Below, one piece after another: positions 23,037 to 30,298 of a stretch of 64,000 nucleotides of DNA. The position numbers and the translations under genes are program-made. The stretch is from NCBI RefSeq assembly GCF_000526315.1, contig NZ_JAFV01000001.1, positions 372,001 through 436,000 on the forward strand, in the 5' to 3' direction. Below the pieces are notes generated by a model. The model was not told the DNA's origin. It did no database searches and was given only the letters and a program-made list of their open reading frames with translations. Each line of letters starts with the position of its first letter. Positions within the stretch are counted from its first letter, which is position 1. This DNA is from Methylopila sp. 73B. GTDB lineage: Bacteria > Pseudomonadota > Alphaproteobacteria > Rhizobiales > Methylopilaceae.

Positions 23037-24035
23037 TTGGCAACGACTGTTATTACCGATACCCGCCCATATGACGTGCTCATGGCGACCGCGTTCTATG
23101 AGCGCATCACCCAAAACACGAACGCGTTCAATGCCGCCTCAAACGGCGCGCTGCGCCTTCTGAACCAGGGCCTGACCGGCGACTACGAGAAGCAGGCGTT
23201 CTTCAAGAACGTGTCCGGCATGACCCGCCGCGATGACACCAGCGTCGCCTCCGTCACTGCGATCAAGCTGACGATGGATGAAAACATCAGCGTCAAGGTC
23301 AAGCGCAAGTTCGGCCCGATTGACGCGACCCGCGACAGCTTCCGCAGTATGGGTATGGACCCTGACGAAGCTGCCGTGCTGGCCGGTCAGCAAATGGCCG
23401 ACGAAACCCGGCAGGAAATGCTGAACACCACTGTAGCTGCTCTGACGGCTGCGATGGCTGGCCAGTCCGACATCGTTTACGACGCTGCCGCGATCGCCTC
23501 CGGGGTGACTGCAAATATTCTAAACCACGCCAACATGAACAAGGCCCTCGCCAAGCTCGGTGATGCCTCGTCCAACGTGAAGCTGTGGGTCATGAACGGC
23601 GCGTCCTATCACGCCCTGATCGGCAACTCGCTGAGCGACATGACGTTCAACGACAGTGGGATCTCCATCTACAACGGTGGTGCCCCGACCCTGGGTCGCC
23701 CGGTTCTCGTGACCGACATCCCGGCGCTGAACATCTCCACCACCGGCTACAACATCCTGGGCCTCCAAGATGCTGCCGCAATGATGAAGGTGTCGGAAGA
23801 TCCCGAGGCTGTCGTTGAGACCGTTACCGGCCTCGAAAACCTTGTGACCCGGTTCCAAGGTGAGAGCGCCTACAACATCCAGCTCAAGGGCTTCAAGTGG
23901 GACATCACCAACGGTGCCCGCAACCCGTCTGCTGCTGCTGTTGCGACCGGCACCAACTGGGATAGCAACGTCACCAGCTTCAAGAGCCTGCCCGGCGTCT
24001 TGCTGAAGGTGGACATCACCGCTAACGCCTCCTAA
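23037..24035 (+). CDS. Major capsid protein
   Basis: 332 aa, TTG start seven bases after GAAAGA. The gene follows the scaffold by 4 bp. The body contains beta and helical segments in the order expected of an HK97-fold coat (FFKNVSGMTRRDDTSVASVT, ARDSFRSMG-like helix, LNTTVAALTAAMAGQ, VKLWVMNGASYHALIG, VLVTDIPALNISTTGYNILG). The family is that of coat proteins found with DUF4055 portals. It is the most abundant virion protein. Confidence 0.85.
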   Translation: MATTVITDTRPYDVLMATAFYERITQNTNAFNAASNGALRLLNQGLTGDYEKQAFFKNVSGMTRRDDTSVASVTAIKLTMDENISVKVKRKFGPIDATRDSFRSMGMDPDEAAVLAGQQMADETRQEMLNTTVAALTAAMAGQSDIVYDAAAIASGVTANILNHANMNKALAKLGDASSNVKLWVMNGASYHALIGNSLSDMTFNDSGISIYNGGAPTLGRPVLVTDIPALNISTTGYNILGLQDAAAMMKVSEDPEAVVETVTGLENLVTRFQGESAYNIQLKGFKWDITNGARNPSAAAVATGTNWDSNVTSFKSLPGVLLKVDITANAS

Positions 24036-24049
24036 GGAAAGCTATATTC

Positions 24050-24412
24050 GTGAGTAAAGTTGTTTTCTATCACCACGGCAGCCACCCCAATAAGGTTGAT
24101 GCCGAGCTGCTGAAGGACGCGGGAGTACGCGTCCCCGGCCGCAACGCCGAAGCCTTCAAGGCGAACGAGATCGAGGACGTTGAAATCGTCCTCGTGGATG
24201 GCGGCGACCGCGATGCCGAGATCCGCCAAGCGTATCAGGGCAAGGCCGACGTAATCCCTGTGGCCGACTATGTGGCCAAGATGCGCGAGAAGTCCGGCCA
24301 GAAGGTCCCGGATGGCAGCGATAAGGGAAAGTTCGACCCTGACGCCCCTGCCAAGCCGGTTGAATCCACCACTCAGCCGCCGGCCGAAAAGACCGACAAG
24401 AAAGCCAAGTAA
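24050..24412 (+). CDS. Head-tail region protein of unknown function (120 aa)
   Basis: GTG start seven bases after GAAAGC. The N-terminal 80 residues look like a small alpha/beta domain (VEIVLVDGGDRDAEIRQAYQ). The C-terminal 40 are Lys/Pro/Asp-rich and probably disordered. It lies between capsid and connector genes, where head decoration or completion proteins usually are. The exact role is unknown. Confidence 0.6.
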   Translation: MSKVVFYHHGSHPNKVDAELLKDAGVRVPGRNAEAFKANEIEDVEIVLVDGGDRDAEIRQAYQGKADVIPVADYVAKMREKSGQKVPDGSDKGKFDPDAPAKPVESTTQPPAEKTDKKAK

Positions 24413-24901
24413 TTGGCCCTTCTGGTCGGCACCGACACCTACGCCACCTTGGCTGAGGCGGACGCCTACCTGTCCTCCCGCGGAGTGTCTGCGTGGGATG
24501 GTGCTTACCCACCCGCCAAGGAGGCGGCATTGATTGAGGCTACGGCCTTTCTCGATGCCGCTTTCGCATGGGCGGGCAAGATTGAAGATACCGCGCAGGC
24601 GCTGTCATGGCCCCGCATCTGTGTGAAGGACCGGGAGGGCCGCACGCTCTCAGGCATCCCGGTGGCGGTGAAGAACGCGGCGATTGAGCTGGCGGCGCTG
24701 GCCGTGGGCGGCCGGCTGAGCGCGATGGCTTTGCAGGACAACGGCGGGGCGATCAAGAGCGAGGAAATCGGCGACGTGCGGGTGCAGTACGACACCGCCA
24801 CGATCCGCCCGGCCAACTTCGATTATGTCGAGATGCTGCTGCGCGGGCTCGGCACCTTGCGCTCCAAGACAAACGCGACGGTGAAGCTGCAGCGGGTATG
24901 A
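24413..24901 (+). CDS. Head-tail connector, DnaT-like domain
   Basis: 162 aa, TTG start directly after the previous stop and seven bases after GAAAGC. The opening (DTYATLAEADAYLSSRGVSA) and the helix AALIEATAFLDAAFAWAG belong to the 'DnaT-like ssDNA-binding' phage family (PF20557). In structural operons this corresponds to the first head-tail connector ring below the portal. It overlaps the next gene by 4 nt. Confidence 0.8.
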   Translation: MALLVGTDTYATLAEADAYLSSRGVSAWDGAYPPAKEAALIEATAFLDAAFAWAGKIEDTAQALSWPRICVKDREGRTLSGIPVAVKNAAIELAALAVGGRLSAMALQDNGGAIKSEEIGDVRVQYDTATIRPANFDYVEMLLRGLGTLRSKTNATVKLQRV

Positions 24902-25284
24902 GCGGCGTGAACGCCCGCCTTGCTGAGCGCCTGCCGGAAATGCTCGAGCGCCACGGCTTCTCGGTCGATCTCCAGAAGCGCACTGCGCCTGCCGGCGGTG
25001 ATTTCGCGGTGGGTTCCGGCACCTGGCGCAATCATGCCTGCGTAAAAGCCGTCTGGGACACGCCTGCCCGTGACCGCGAAGGGCTGGTGAGCGGCGGTCC
25101 TGCGGCGTCCACCACCCGCGCCATGACGATCGCCTATCGCGCCGACATGGACGTGCCTGGCGCGGCCCTGTCCTTCCGCGTGCTCAAGGGAGAGATGGTC
25201 TACGGGGTCGATTCCGTGGCCGTCATTGGCGACTGCGTGGGCCTGCGCCTCTACGTCTCGGAAGATACCGGGGTGGACGCCTGA
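24898..25284 (+). CDS. Head-tail joining / head completion protein
   Basis: 128 aa, ATGA overlap with the previous gene and start/stop overlap with the next. Helical N-terminus, then beta-rich (RAMTIAYRADMDVPGAALSF, VYGVDSVAVIGDCVGLRLYV). Its place between connector and gp10-like genes is where the stopper or joining protein is expected. The family is not firmly identified. Confidence 0.6.
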   Translation: MSGVNARLAERLPEMLERHGFSVDLQKRTAPAGGDFAVGSGTWRNHACVKAVWDTPARDREGLVSGGPAASTTRAMTIAYRADMDVPGAALSFRVLKGEMVYGVDSVAVIGDCVGLRLYVSEDTGVDA

Positions 25285-25733
25285 TGGCCGTCCGCGGTGC
25301 CTCCAGCCTCATTAGGAAGCTGTCGCAGCTGCCGGCCTCTTTGCAGGTGGGCATTCAGGACGCTTTGGAAGCCTCTGCCGCAGAGATGCACGGGTATGCC
25401 GTGCAGAAGATCCAGCGGAACAGTGGCGGGGGCCGAACCTACAAGCGCGGCGGCCGGACGCACACGGCATCGGCTCCGGGCGAGTTTCCCAACAGCGACT
25501 ATGGCGAGCTGGTCAGTAAAATGCGGGCGAGCAAGGCAAGTCGGGATGGACAAGGCATAATCGCGACGTTCGGGGCTTATGACGTTAAGGCCAAATACCT
25601 GGAGTACGGCACCAGCCGGATGGCTGCGCGCCCCTTCATGCGGCCGACCTTCCGGCTCCTGAAGGCAAAGGCACAGGCACGGATCAAGCTGGCGGTAAAC
25701 ACGGCCCTGCGGAGGTACGCCAGTGGCCGATAG
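25284..25733 (+). CDS. HK97 gp10-like tail component
   Basis: 149 aa. GASSLIRKLSQLPASLQVGI at the N-terminus, KRGGRTHTASAPGEFPNSD in the middle and KYLEYGTSRMAARPFMRP near the C-terminus are the recognised landmarks of the HK97-gp10 family (A-x-G-x-P-P, E-x-G-T/S-x-x-x-A-x-P-F-x-R-P). These proteins help finish the tail and attach it to the head. It overlaps the tail completion gene. Confidence 0.85.
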   Translation: MAVRGASSLIRKLSQLPASLQVGIQDALEASAAEMHGYAVQKIQRNSGGGRTYKRGGRTHTASAPGEFPNSDYGELVSKMRASKASRDGQGIIATFGAYDVKAKYLEYGTSRMAARPFMRPTFRLLKAKAQARIKLAVNTALRRYASGR

Positions 25734-26130
25734 CGCCGTCGATCTCCTGCAGGCGGTGGTGGCCCGGCTCAAGGCCGAAGCCGGGATGTCGGCCTTCGTG
25801 AGTGACCGCGTGCATGGCGCAACGCCGCCTTCTCCGAAGTACCCCTTTGTGCTCGTCACGTCGGAAGCCCAGCCATTCGCGGCCGGTGACTTCAGCGGGA
25901 TGCAGCATACGGTCCGCGTGCAGGCGTTCGCCCGAGAGAACAAGCCGGGCATGGTTCTGGCCATCCGCAAGCTGGCTTTCGCCGCACTGGACCGGCGGGA
26001 GGCGGACATAGCCATCGGTGGAGGTTTCGAGCTGGTGAGCCTGCAGTACGACGGCGTAGCTGATGACTTCCCTGAGGATGACGGGAATACCTGGCAATCC
26101 GTGATCGAATTTTCCGCCATTGTCACATAG
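25723..26130 (+). CDS. Tail completion protein (DUF3168)
   Basis: 135 aa, GTG start. VDLLQAVVARLKAEAGMSAF then VSDRVHGATPPSPKYPFVLV matches the L-x-x-D/V-x-x-x-x-V-y-D-x-v-P-x-x-x-x-y-P-Y opening of DUF3168, and HTVRVQAFARENKPGMVLAI matches its later block. The family is the tail terminator ring (like lambda gpU). Confidence 0.85.
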   Translation: MADSAVDLLQAVVARLKAEAGMSAFVSDRVHGATPPSPKYPFVLVTSEAQPFAAGDFSGMQHTVRVQAFARENKPGMVLAIRKLAFAALDRREADIAIGGGFELVSLQYDGVADDFPEDDGNTWQSVIEFSAIVT

Positions 26131-26186
26131 CCATTGTCGGACCCTTTAACCTGTTAGAGGATTAAGGGGTAAAGAAAGCGATGAGC

Positions 26187-26369
26187 ATGGCGAATGTCCG
26201 TATTAAAATGATCCGCAACCAAGTTGTCTCACCCGATGGCGTGAGTGTTTGCCACTATGAGGCCGATAAGGAATACACCGTTCCGGCTGAATTGGCCGAT
26301 GTGCTGAAGCTACATGGCAATGCAGTGGATGCCACGACGAAATCCAAAGAGCCGGAAAAAGCGGTTTAG
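26187..26369 (+). CDS. Small phage protein (60 aa)
   Basis: The start is set at ATG 26187 because GAAAGC lies exactly seven bases upstream; the ATG at 26181 is only one base from the signal. The sequence MANVRIKMIRNQVVSPDGVS, then YEADKEYTVPAELADVLKLHG, is a small beta-plus-helix protein often seen before tail tube genes. It ends in a Lys/Glu-rich tail. Role unknown. Confidence 0.6.
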   Translation: MANVRIKMIRNQVVSPDGVSVCHYEADKEYTVPAELADVLKLHGNAVDATTKSKEPEKAV

Positions 26370-26396
26370 TTATTGCAGGCCATAGGCTTTTGCGCT

Positions 26397-26421
26397 TACC
26401 CTTTCAGCTAAGGAAAGGGTA
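26397..26421 (+). promoter_or_regulatory. Hairpin covering the ribosome site of the tail tube gene
   Basis: Perfect 9-bp repeat TACCCTTTC/GAAAGGGTA (26397-26405 and 26413-26421) with a 7-nt loop. The second arm contains the GAAAG start signal of the gene at 26427. No T-run follows, so it is not a simple terminator. Confidence 0.5.
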
Positions 26422-26426
26422 TTTAC

Positions 26427-26837
26427 TTGGCACCAATGAAGGGGCGGGATGTCCTGCTCAAACTCAATACGGTAAGCACGACCTTTGTCACGGTCGGCGG
26501 TGCGCGTGAAGCCACCATTACCATCAATAACGAAGCGGTGGACGTTACCAGCTCGGACGATGCGGGTATTCGCAAGCTGCTGGAAGGCGCTGGCGTCAAC
26601 TCCATCAGCGTCAAGATGTCGGGCGTCTACATTGACGACGCGCCTTCGACCGCCATCCGCTCGGCGGCGATGACGAACGCCCACAAGAAATTCCAGATCG
26701 TCATGCCGAAAACCTCCGGCACATACGTCTATGAAGGCCTCTTTATGATCGCCTCGCTGGAAGAGGCAGGCACCTACAATGGAATGATCACGTACAGCCT
26801 GACGCTCGAAAGCGCCGGGGCCGTAACGCTGACCTAA
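26427..26837 (+). CDS. Major tail tube protein
   Basis: 136 aa, TTG start. The pattern GRDVLLKLNTVSTTFVTVGG, ATITINNEAVDVTSSDDAGI, then KLLEGAGVNSISVKMSGVYI is that of TP901-1-like tail tube proteins (R-T/A-T-x-L-x-x-x-x-E-x-V-D-V-T). Hexamers stack to form the non-contractile tube. Neighbours (terminator protein upstream, chaperones and tape measure downstream) agree. Confidence 0.9.
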   Translation: MAPMKGRDVLLKLNTVSTTFVTVGGAREATITINNEAVDVTSSDDAGIRKLLEGAGVNSISVKMSGVYIDDAPSTAIRSAAMTNAHKKFQIVMPKTSGTYVYEGLFMIASLEEAGTYNGMITYSLTLESAGAVTLT

Positions 26838-26844
26838 GGGGGTT

Positions 26845-27186
26845 ATGATGGATAATCCCCGCAATGAGGTAAGTATCGAGCTAGCCGGAGAAACCCGCAC
26901 AATGCGGGCGTCCTTCGCGGCAATCCGGAACATCGAGCGCGACCTTGGCAACATCCTGCCGCTGATCGACAAAATTGGTCAGGGGAACGTGGGTGTGGAC
27001 CAGTGTGCCACCATCATCTTCTACGGGCTCAAGGGCTTTGATGACCACCGCTTGACCAAGGATGCGGTGGGTGAAGCCGTCATGGATAGAGGTCTGAGCG
27101 CGGTGATGCCGGCGGTCGTTGAGTTCGTCACCGGAACCCTGAAAGGGGTGGCCGTGGGAAAGCCTCAGCCGGAGGACAAGGCCTAA
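26845..27186 (+). CDS. Tail assembly chaperone, short form (GTA-like TAC)
   Basis: 113 aa. NEVSIELAGETRTMRASFAA, then IRNIERDLGNILPLIDKIGQ and TIIFYGLKG match the tail assembly chaperone of gene-transfer-agent-like tails. This is the 'G-like' product that coats the tape measure protein during tail assembly. A slippery heptamer seven codons before its stop is predicted to send some ribosomes into the -1 frame to make a longer 182-aa form with the segment ending at 27392. Confidence 0.8.
   Translation: MMDNPRNEVSIELAGETRTMRASFAAIRNIERDLGNILPLIDKIGQGNVGVDQCATIIFYGLKGFDDHRLTKDAVGEAVMDRGLSAVMPAVVEFVTGTLKGVAVGKPQPEDKA
27156..27162 (+). promoter_or_regulatory. Programmed -1 frameshift site GGGAAAG
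   Basis: The heptamer is read as G GGA AAG in the frame of the 26845 gene, the X XXY YYZ register required for tandem slippage. It is the same heptamer used at lambda G/GT. After slippage the -1 frame is open to 27392 and encodes the conserved distal chaperone segment. Confidence 0.8.
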
Positions 27187-27392
27187 AGGCATTCCCGTGG
27201 GAGGACGTGATGATGTCCGCCCTCGGGGTTCTGCGCTGGCCACCCTCCGAGTTCTGGGCCAGCACCATGTTCGAATACAGCGTGGCTGTTAAAGGCTACC
27301 TGGCGGCCAAGGGGGTGAAGACTGAGGGCGGCATGACAAGGGAGGAATTCCTTGACCTGAAAGCCGCCGACGAGAAACGAAGGAAAGCTTGA
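27162..27392 (+). CDS. Tail assembly chaperone distal segment, made by -1 frameshift
   Basis: Read in the -1 frame after the slippery site, the segment is 76 codons and includes GLKAFPWEDVMMSALGVLRW and PPSEFWASTMFEY, the conserved block of GTA-like second chaperone domains. The first part (KAFPWEDV) lies before the only ATG (27207), so independent translation from that ATG would lose conserved residues; this argues for the frameshift. In the family this extension tethers the chaperone to tail tube subunits. The tape measure follows by 3 bp. Confidence 0.75.
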   Translation, partial: ASAGGQGLKAFPWEDVMMSALGVLRWPPSEFWASTMFEYSVAVKGYLAAKGVKTEGGMTREEFLDLKAADEKRRKA

Positions 27393-27395
27393 TAT

Positions 27396-29513
27396 GTGGC
27401 GCAATCGCTTGACGCTCTGATTGTTGAGCTACGCGCAGACATAAAGGGCTTCCAAGCCTCGCTTGCTACCGCTACCGGCGACATTCAACGCTTCAGCGGT
27501 TCCTCCACAAAGCACATCGGCGGCATTCAGGCTGCAATCGAACGCGCCCGCATGGCGGTGGTGGCGTTCGGAGGTGCCTGGGCAGCCTTCAGCATCGGCA
27601 AGGGCATTATCGACGCGGGTGTGCAGGTGGAAGCCCTGCGCAACAAGATGATCGCCGCCACCGGCAGCACGACTGTCGCCGCAGACGCCCTGGCCTTTAT
27701 CCGTGCGGAAGCTGACCGGCTCGGCCTTTCTATTCAGGTGGCCTCTGACGGCTTTGCCGGGTTTGCGGCGTCCTCCCTCCGCGCGGGCCTGACGCTGGAC
27801 GAAACCAAGCAGATCTTCACCGGCGTCAGCGAGGCGGCAGTGTCCATGCGCCTCTCCGCGGAACAGACCGGGCTGGTGTTCAAGGCGCTCGAACAGATCG
27901 CGGGCAAGGGCACCGTGAGCATGGAAGAGCTGCGCGGCCAGCTTGGAGATTCCGGTCTCTCGGGCGCGTTTGAGATCGCTGCTAAGTCCATGGGAAAAAC
28001 CACGGCCGAGTTTACCAAGATGGTTAGCAACGGAGAGGTGATGTCGGCGGACTTCCTTCCGAAGTTCGCGGCACAGATCCGCAAAGATCTTGGCGGCAGT
28101 GTCGAGGAAGCCAGCCAAGGCGCTCAGGCGGCGTTTAACCGGCTCGGCAACGCGTTCTTCGATCTTCAGACAAAGCTTGCTGCCAGCGGCTTGCTGGATG
28201 TGGTGGTCCGCTCCATCAAGGATCTCACCGACGCCTTGAATGACCCTGGCCTGATCTCGGGCCTGTCGTCGTTCGTCCAGTTGCTGAGCAACGTGCTGAA
28301 TATCGCGCTGCGGGTGGCCGGCGCAATCGGCACCGCGGTCTCCGCCATCAACTCCGCTACCGAGGCGGTGGGCAATTCGATCTTCGGGGGCCTGTTCGGG
28401 AAGGAAGGCACTGACGCCATCAACAAGGCGCGTGGGGCACGCAATCAGGCGGCGGCGACGGTCGGGGCTACTCCTACTGCCGCACCTGTGGCGAGTTCCT
28501 ACACGCTCGGGACCAAGGCGGTGGCCCTGCCTAACGCGGGAGCGGCACGGAAAGCAAAAACGGCTGCGGACCGGGCCGCGCGGGAGCGTGAAAGCCTCTC
28601 CGGCCGGGTCGATAGCGTCTATGCGGCCAACTCGAACGACACCGACCGCATGCGCCTGGCTTACGCGGAAGACCAGAAGATTCTGGAGGAGGCGCTAGAG
28701 AAGAAGGCCATCACGCAGCAGCGCTACAACGAGGTGATGTCGAGGATCGAGATCGAGTTCGACAAGAGCATGAACGACTACCGTGTGGACAAGTTCGGCA
28801 CGGACATCGAGCAGGAGCAGGAGCGCTTTGAGGAGCGCAAGGAGCTGCTGCTACAGGGCCTCGATGACCGTCTCATCACCGTGCAGGAACACCATGAGCT
28901 GCTGGAGGAAGCGGAGCGCGAGCACAACGAGCGCATGCTTGAGCTGCAGAACCAGGCGAATGAAGACCGGCTGACAGAGGCGCAGCGGGGTCTGCAGGGC
29001 TTCCTCGGCGTACAGCTGGCATATCAGCAGAAATCCGCCGCACAGGAAGGCGCGAGCTTCCGGAATTCGCTGCAGCAGCTCGCGCAGCACAACAAGACAG
29101 CGTTCATGGTCGAGAAGGCTGCTGCCCTGGCACAGGCGCTGATCTCGGCGCGCCAGAGCGTGGTGGACGCCTACAAGTTCGGAAATAAGATCGGCGGGCC
29201 GGCGCTCGGGGCGACGTTCGCCGCGGTCGCTGCGGCTGCCCAGGCGGCGAACATCGCGGCTATTGCCTCAACGTCGTACGGCGGCGGAGGCGGCAGCGTG
29301 GGCGCGTCTGGTGGCGGCGGGGGTGGGTCGGGCGGAATGCCTTCACCGGCCGAAGCGGAGACCCCCAGCAAGGATGCCGTGCAGCGCTCGGTCTACATCA
29401 CCGTGAACGGCGACGAAGATACGCTTTTGAGCAAGCGCACAGTGCGCAAGCTCATTGATCAGCTGAACGACGCCTTTGGCGATGGCTCCCAATTAAAGGT
29501 GGCTTTCGCATGA
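27396..29513 (+). CDS. Tail tape measure protein
   Basis: 705 aa, GTG start seven bases after GAAAGC. The N-terminal domain (LRADIKGFQASLATATGDIQ, LRNKMIAATGSTTVAADALA, LAFIRAEADRLGLSI) is the tape-measure N-terminal family, including the MEELRGQLGDSGLSGAFEIA segment. Hydrophobic stretches lie around 280-350. A long charged coiled coil (about 420-560, EERKELLLQGLDDRLI) is followed by a Gly-rich C-terminus. Its length sets tail length; at about 1.5 A per residue a tail near 100 nm would be expected. Confidence 0.9.
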   Translation: MAQSLDALIVELRADIKGFQASLATATGDIQRFSGSSTKHIGGIQAAIERARMAVVAFGGAWAAFSIGKGIIDAGVQVEALRNKMIAATGSTTVAADALAFIRAEADRLGLSIQVASDGFAGFAASSLRAGLTLDETKQIFTGVSEAAVSMRLSAEQTGLVFKALEQIAGKGTVSMEELRGQLGDSGLSGAFEIAAKSMGKTTAEFTKMVSNGEVMSADFLPKFAAQIRKDLGGSVEEASQGAQAAFNRLGNAFFDLQTKLAASGLLDVVVRSIKDLTDALNDPGLISGLSSFVQLLSNVLNIALRVAGAIGTAVSAINSATEAVGNSIFGGLFGKEGTDAINKARGARNQAAATVGATPTAAPVASSYTLGTKAVALPNAGAARKAKTAADRAARERESLSGRVDSVYAANSNDTDRMRLAYAEDQKILEEALEKKAITQQRYNEVMSRIEIEFDKSMNDYRVDKFGTDIEQEQERFEERKELLLQGLDDRLITVQEHHELLEEAEREHNERMLELQNQANEDRLTEAQRGLQGFLGVQLAYQQKSAAQEGASFRNSLQQLAQHNKTAFMVEKAAALAQALISARQSVVDAYKFGNKIGGPALGATFAAVAAAAQAANIAAIASTSYGGGGGSVGASGGGGGGSGGMPSPAEAETPSKDAVQRSVYITVNGDEDTLLSKRTVRKLIDQLNDAFGDGSQLKVAFA

Positions 29514-30298
29514 ACATCGTAGCGGTCGGAAAACAGCTTTATAATGAGGGGCGGTCACGTATCGGGTATGATAACCTGCTGGAACAGGGAACCGTCGTAG
29601 CCTCCAGCGCGGAAGTTCAATACCCCGTAGAAAATGCCTTTGACTGGCGGACTGATGACTTCTTCAGACCCGCTTCGGCGGGGACCGTCACCATTACCCT
29701 GACGCTGCCGAAGGCCCGGCACGCCAGCTATTTCGCGTACTTCCAGCAGGATCTGTTCAAGAAGGGCGGCAGCCTGCGCCTGCAGCGCCTGGACGGCGCG
29801 AGCTGGGTCAACGTGGGTGACGGTATCGCCCCGGCCGACAACGCTCCCCGCATGCTGTTCTTCGACCCGGTGCCGGCCAAGCAGTGGCGCGTGGTGCTGA
29901 CGTGCGACGAGGCTTTCAGCATCGGCGTGCTGGCCTTCGGGGAAGCCCTGCTGTTGCCTTACGGCATGTACCTGAACTGGACCCCGCCGGTGCTGGCGCG
30001 GGCCACGCGCACGCTGTCCAGCGTGTCAGAATCCGGCGCGTTTCTCGGCCGCAGCGTCATTGGGCAAGGCGTCAAAACCGACCTGATCCTGCAGGGCACG
30101 ACGGACCAGTGGGTGCGGGATCACTGGCAGCCGTTTGTGGAGCACGCCGAGCGCAAGCCGTTCTTCTTCACGCCGGACGCACTGCAGCGGCCGGATGACT
30201 GCATGTTCGCCTGGGTGGAGGATGATCTGACGCCGCCCCGGCATTCCAACTACGGCTATATGGGAACCGCCCTGCGCCTGCGGGGGATGGTGGAGTGA
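29510..30298 (+). CDS. Tail tip / distal tail protein
   Basis: 262 aa, ATGA overlap with the tape measure gene and a four-base overlap with the hub gene. Beta-rich throughout (GTVTITLTLPKARHASYFAY, QWRVVLTCDEAFSIGVLAFG), including a discoidin-like pattern (SSAEVQYPVENAFDWRTDDF). Its position matches the distal-tail ring protein joining tube and hub. The assignment is by synteny; the family is not recognised with confidence. Confidence 0.6.
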   Translation: MNIVAVGKQLYNEGRSRIGYDNLLEQGTVVASSAEVQYPVENAFDWRTDDFFRPASAGTVTITLTLPKARHASYFAYFQQDLFKKGGSLRLQRLDGASWVNVGDGIAPADNAPRMLFFDPVPAKQWRVVLTCDEAFSIGVLAFGEALLLPYGMYLNWTPPVLARATRTLSSVSESGAFLGRSVIGQGVKTDLILQGTTDQWVRDHWQPFVEHAERKPFFFTPDALQRPDDCMFAWVEDDLTPPRHSNYGYMGTALRLRGMVE

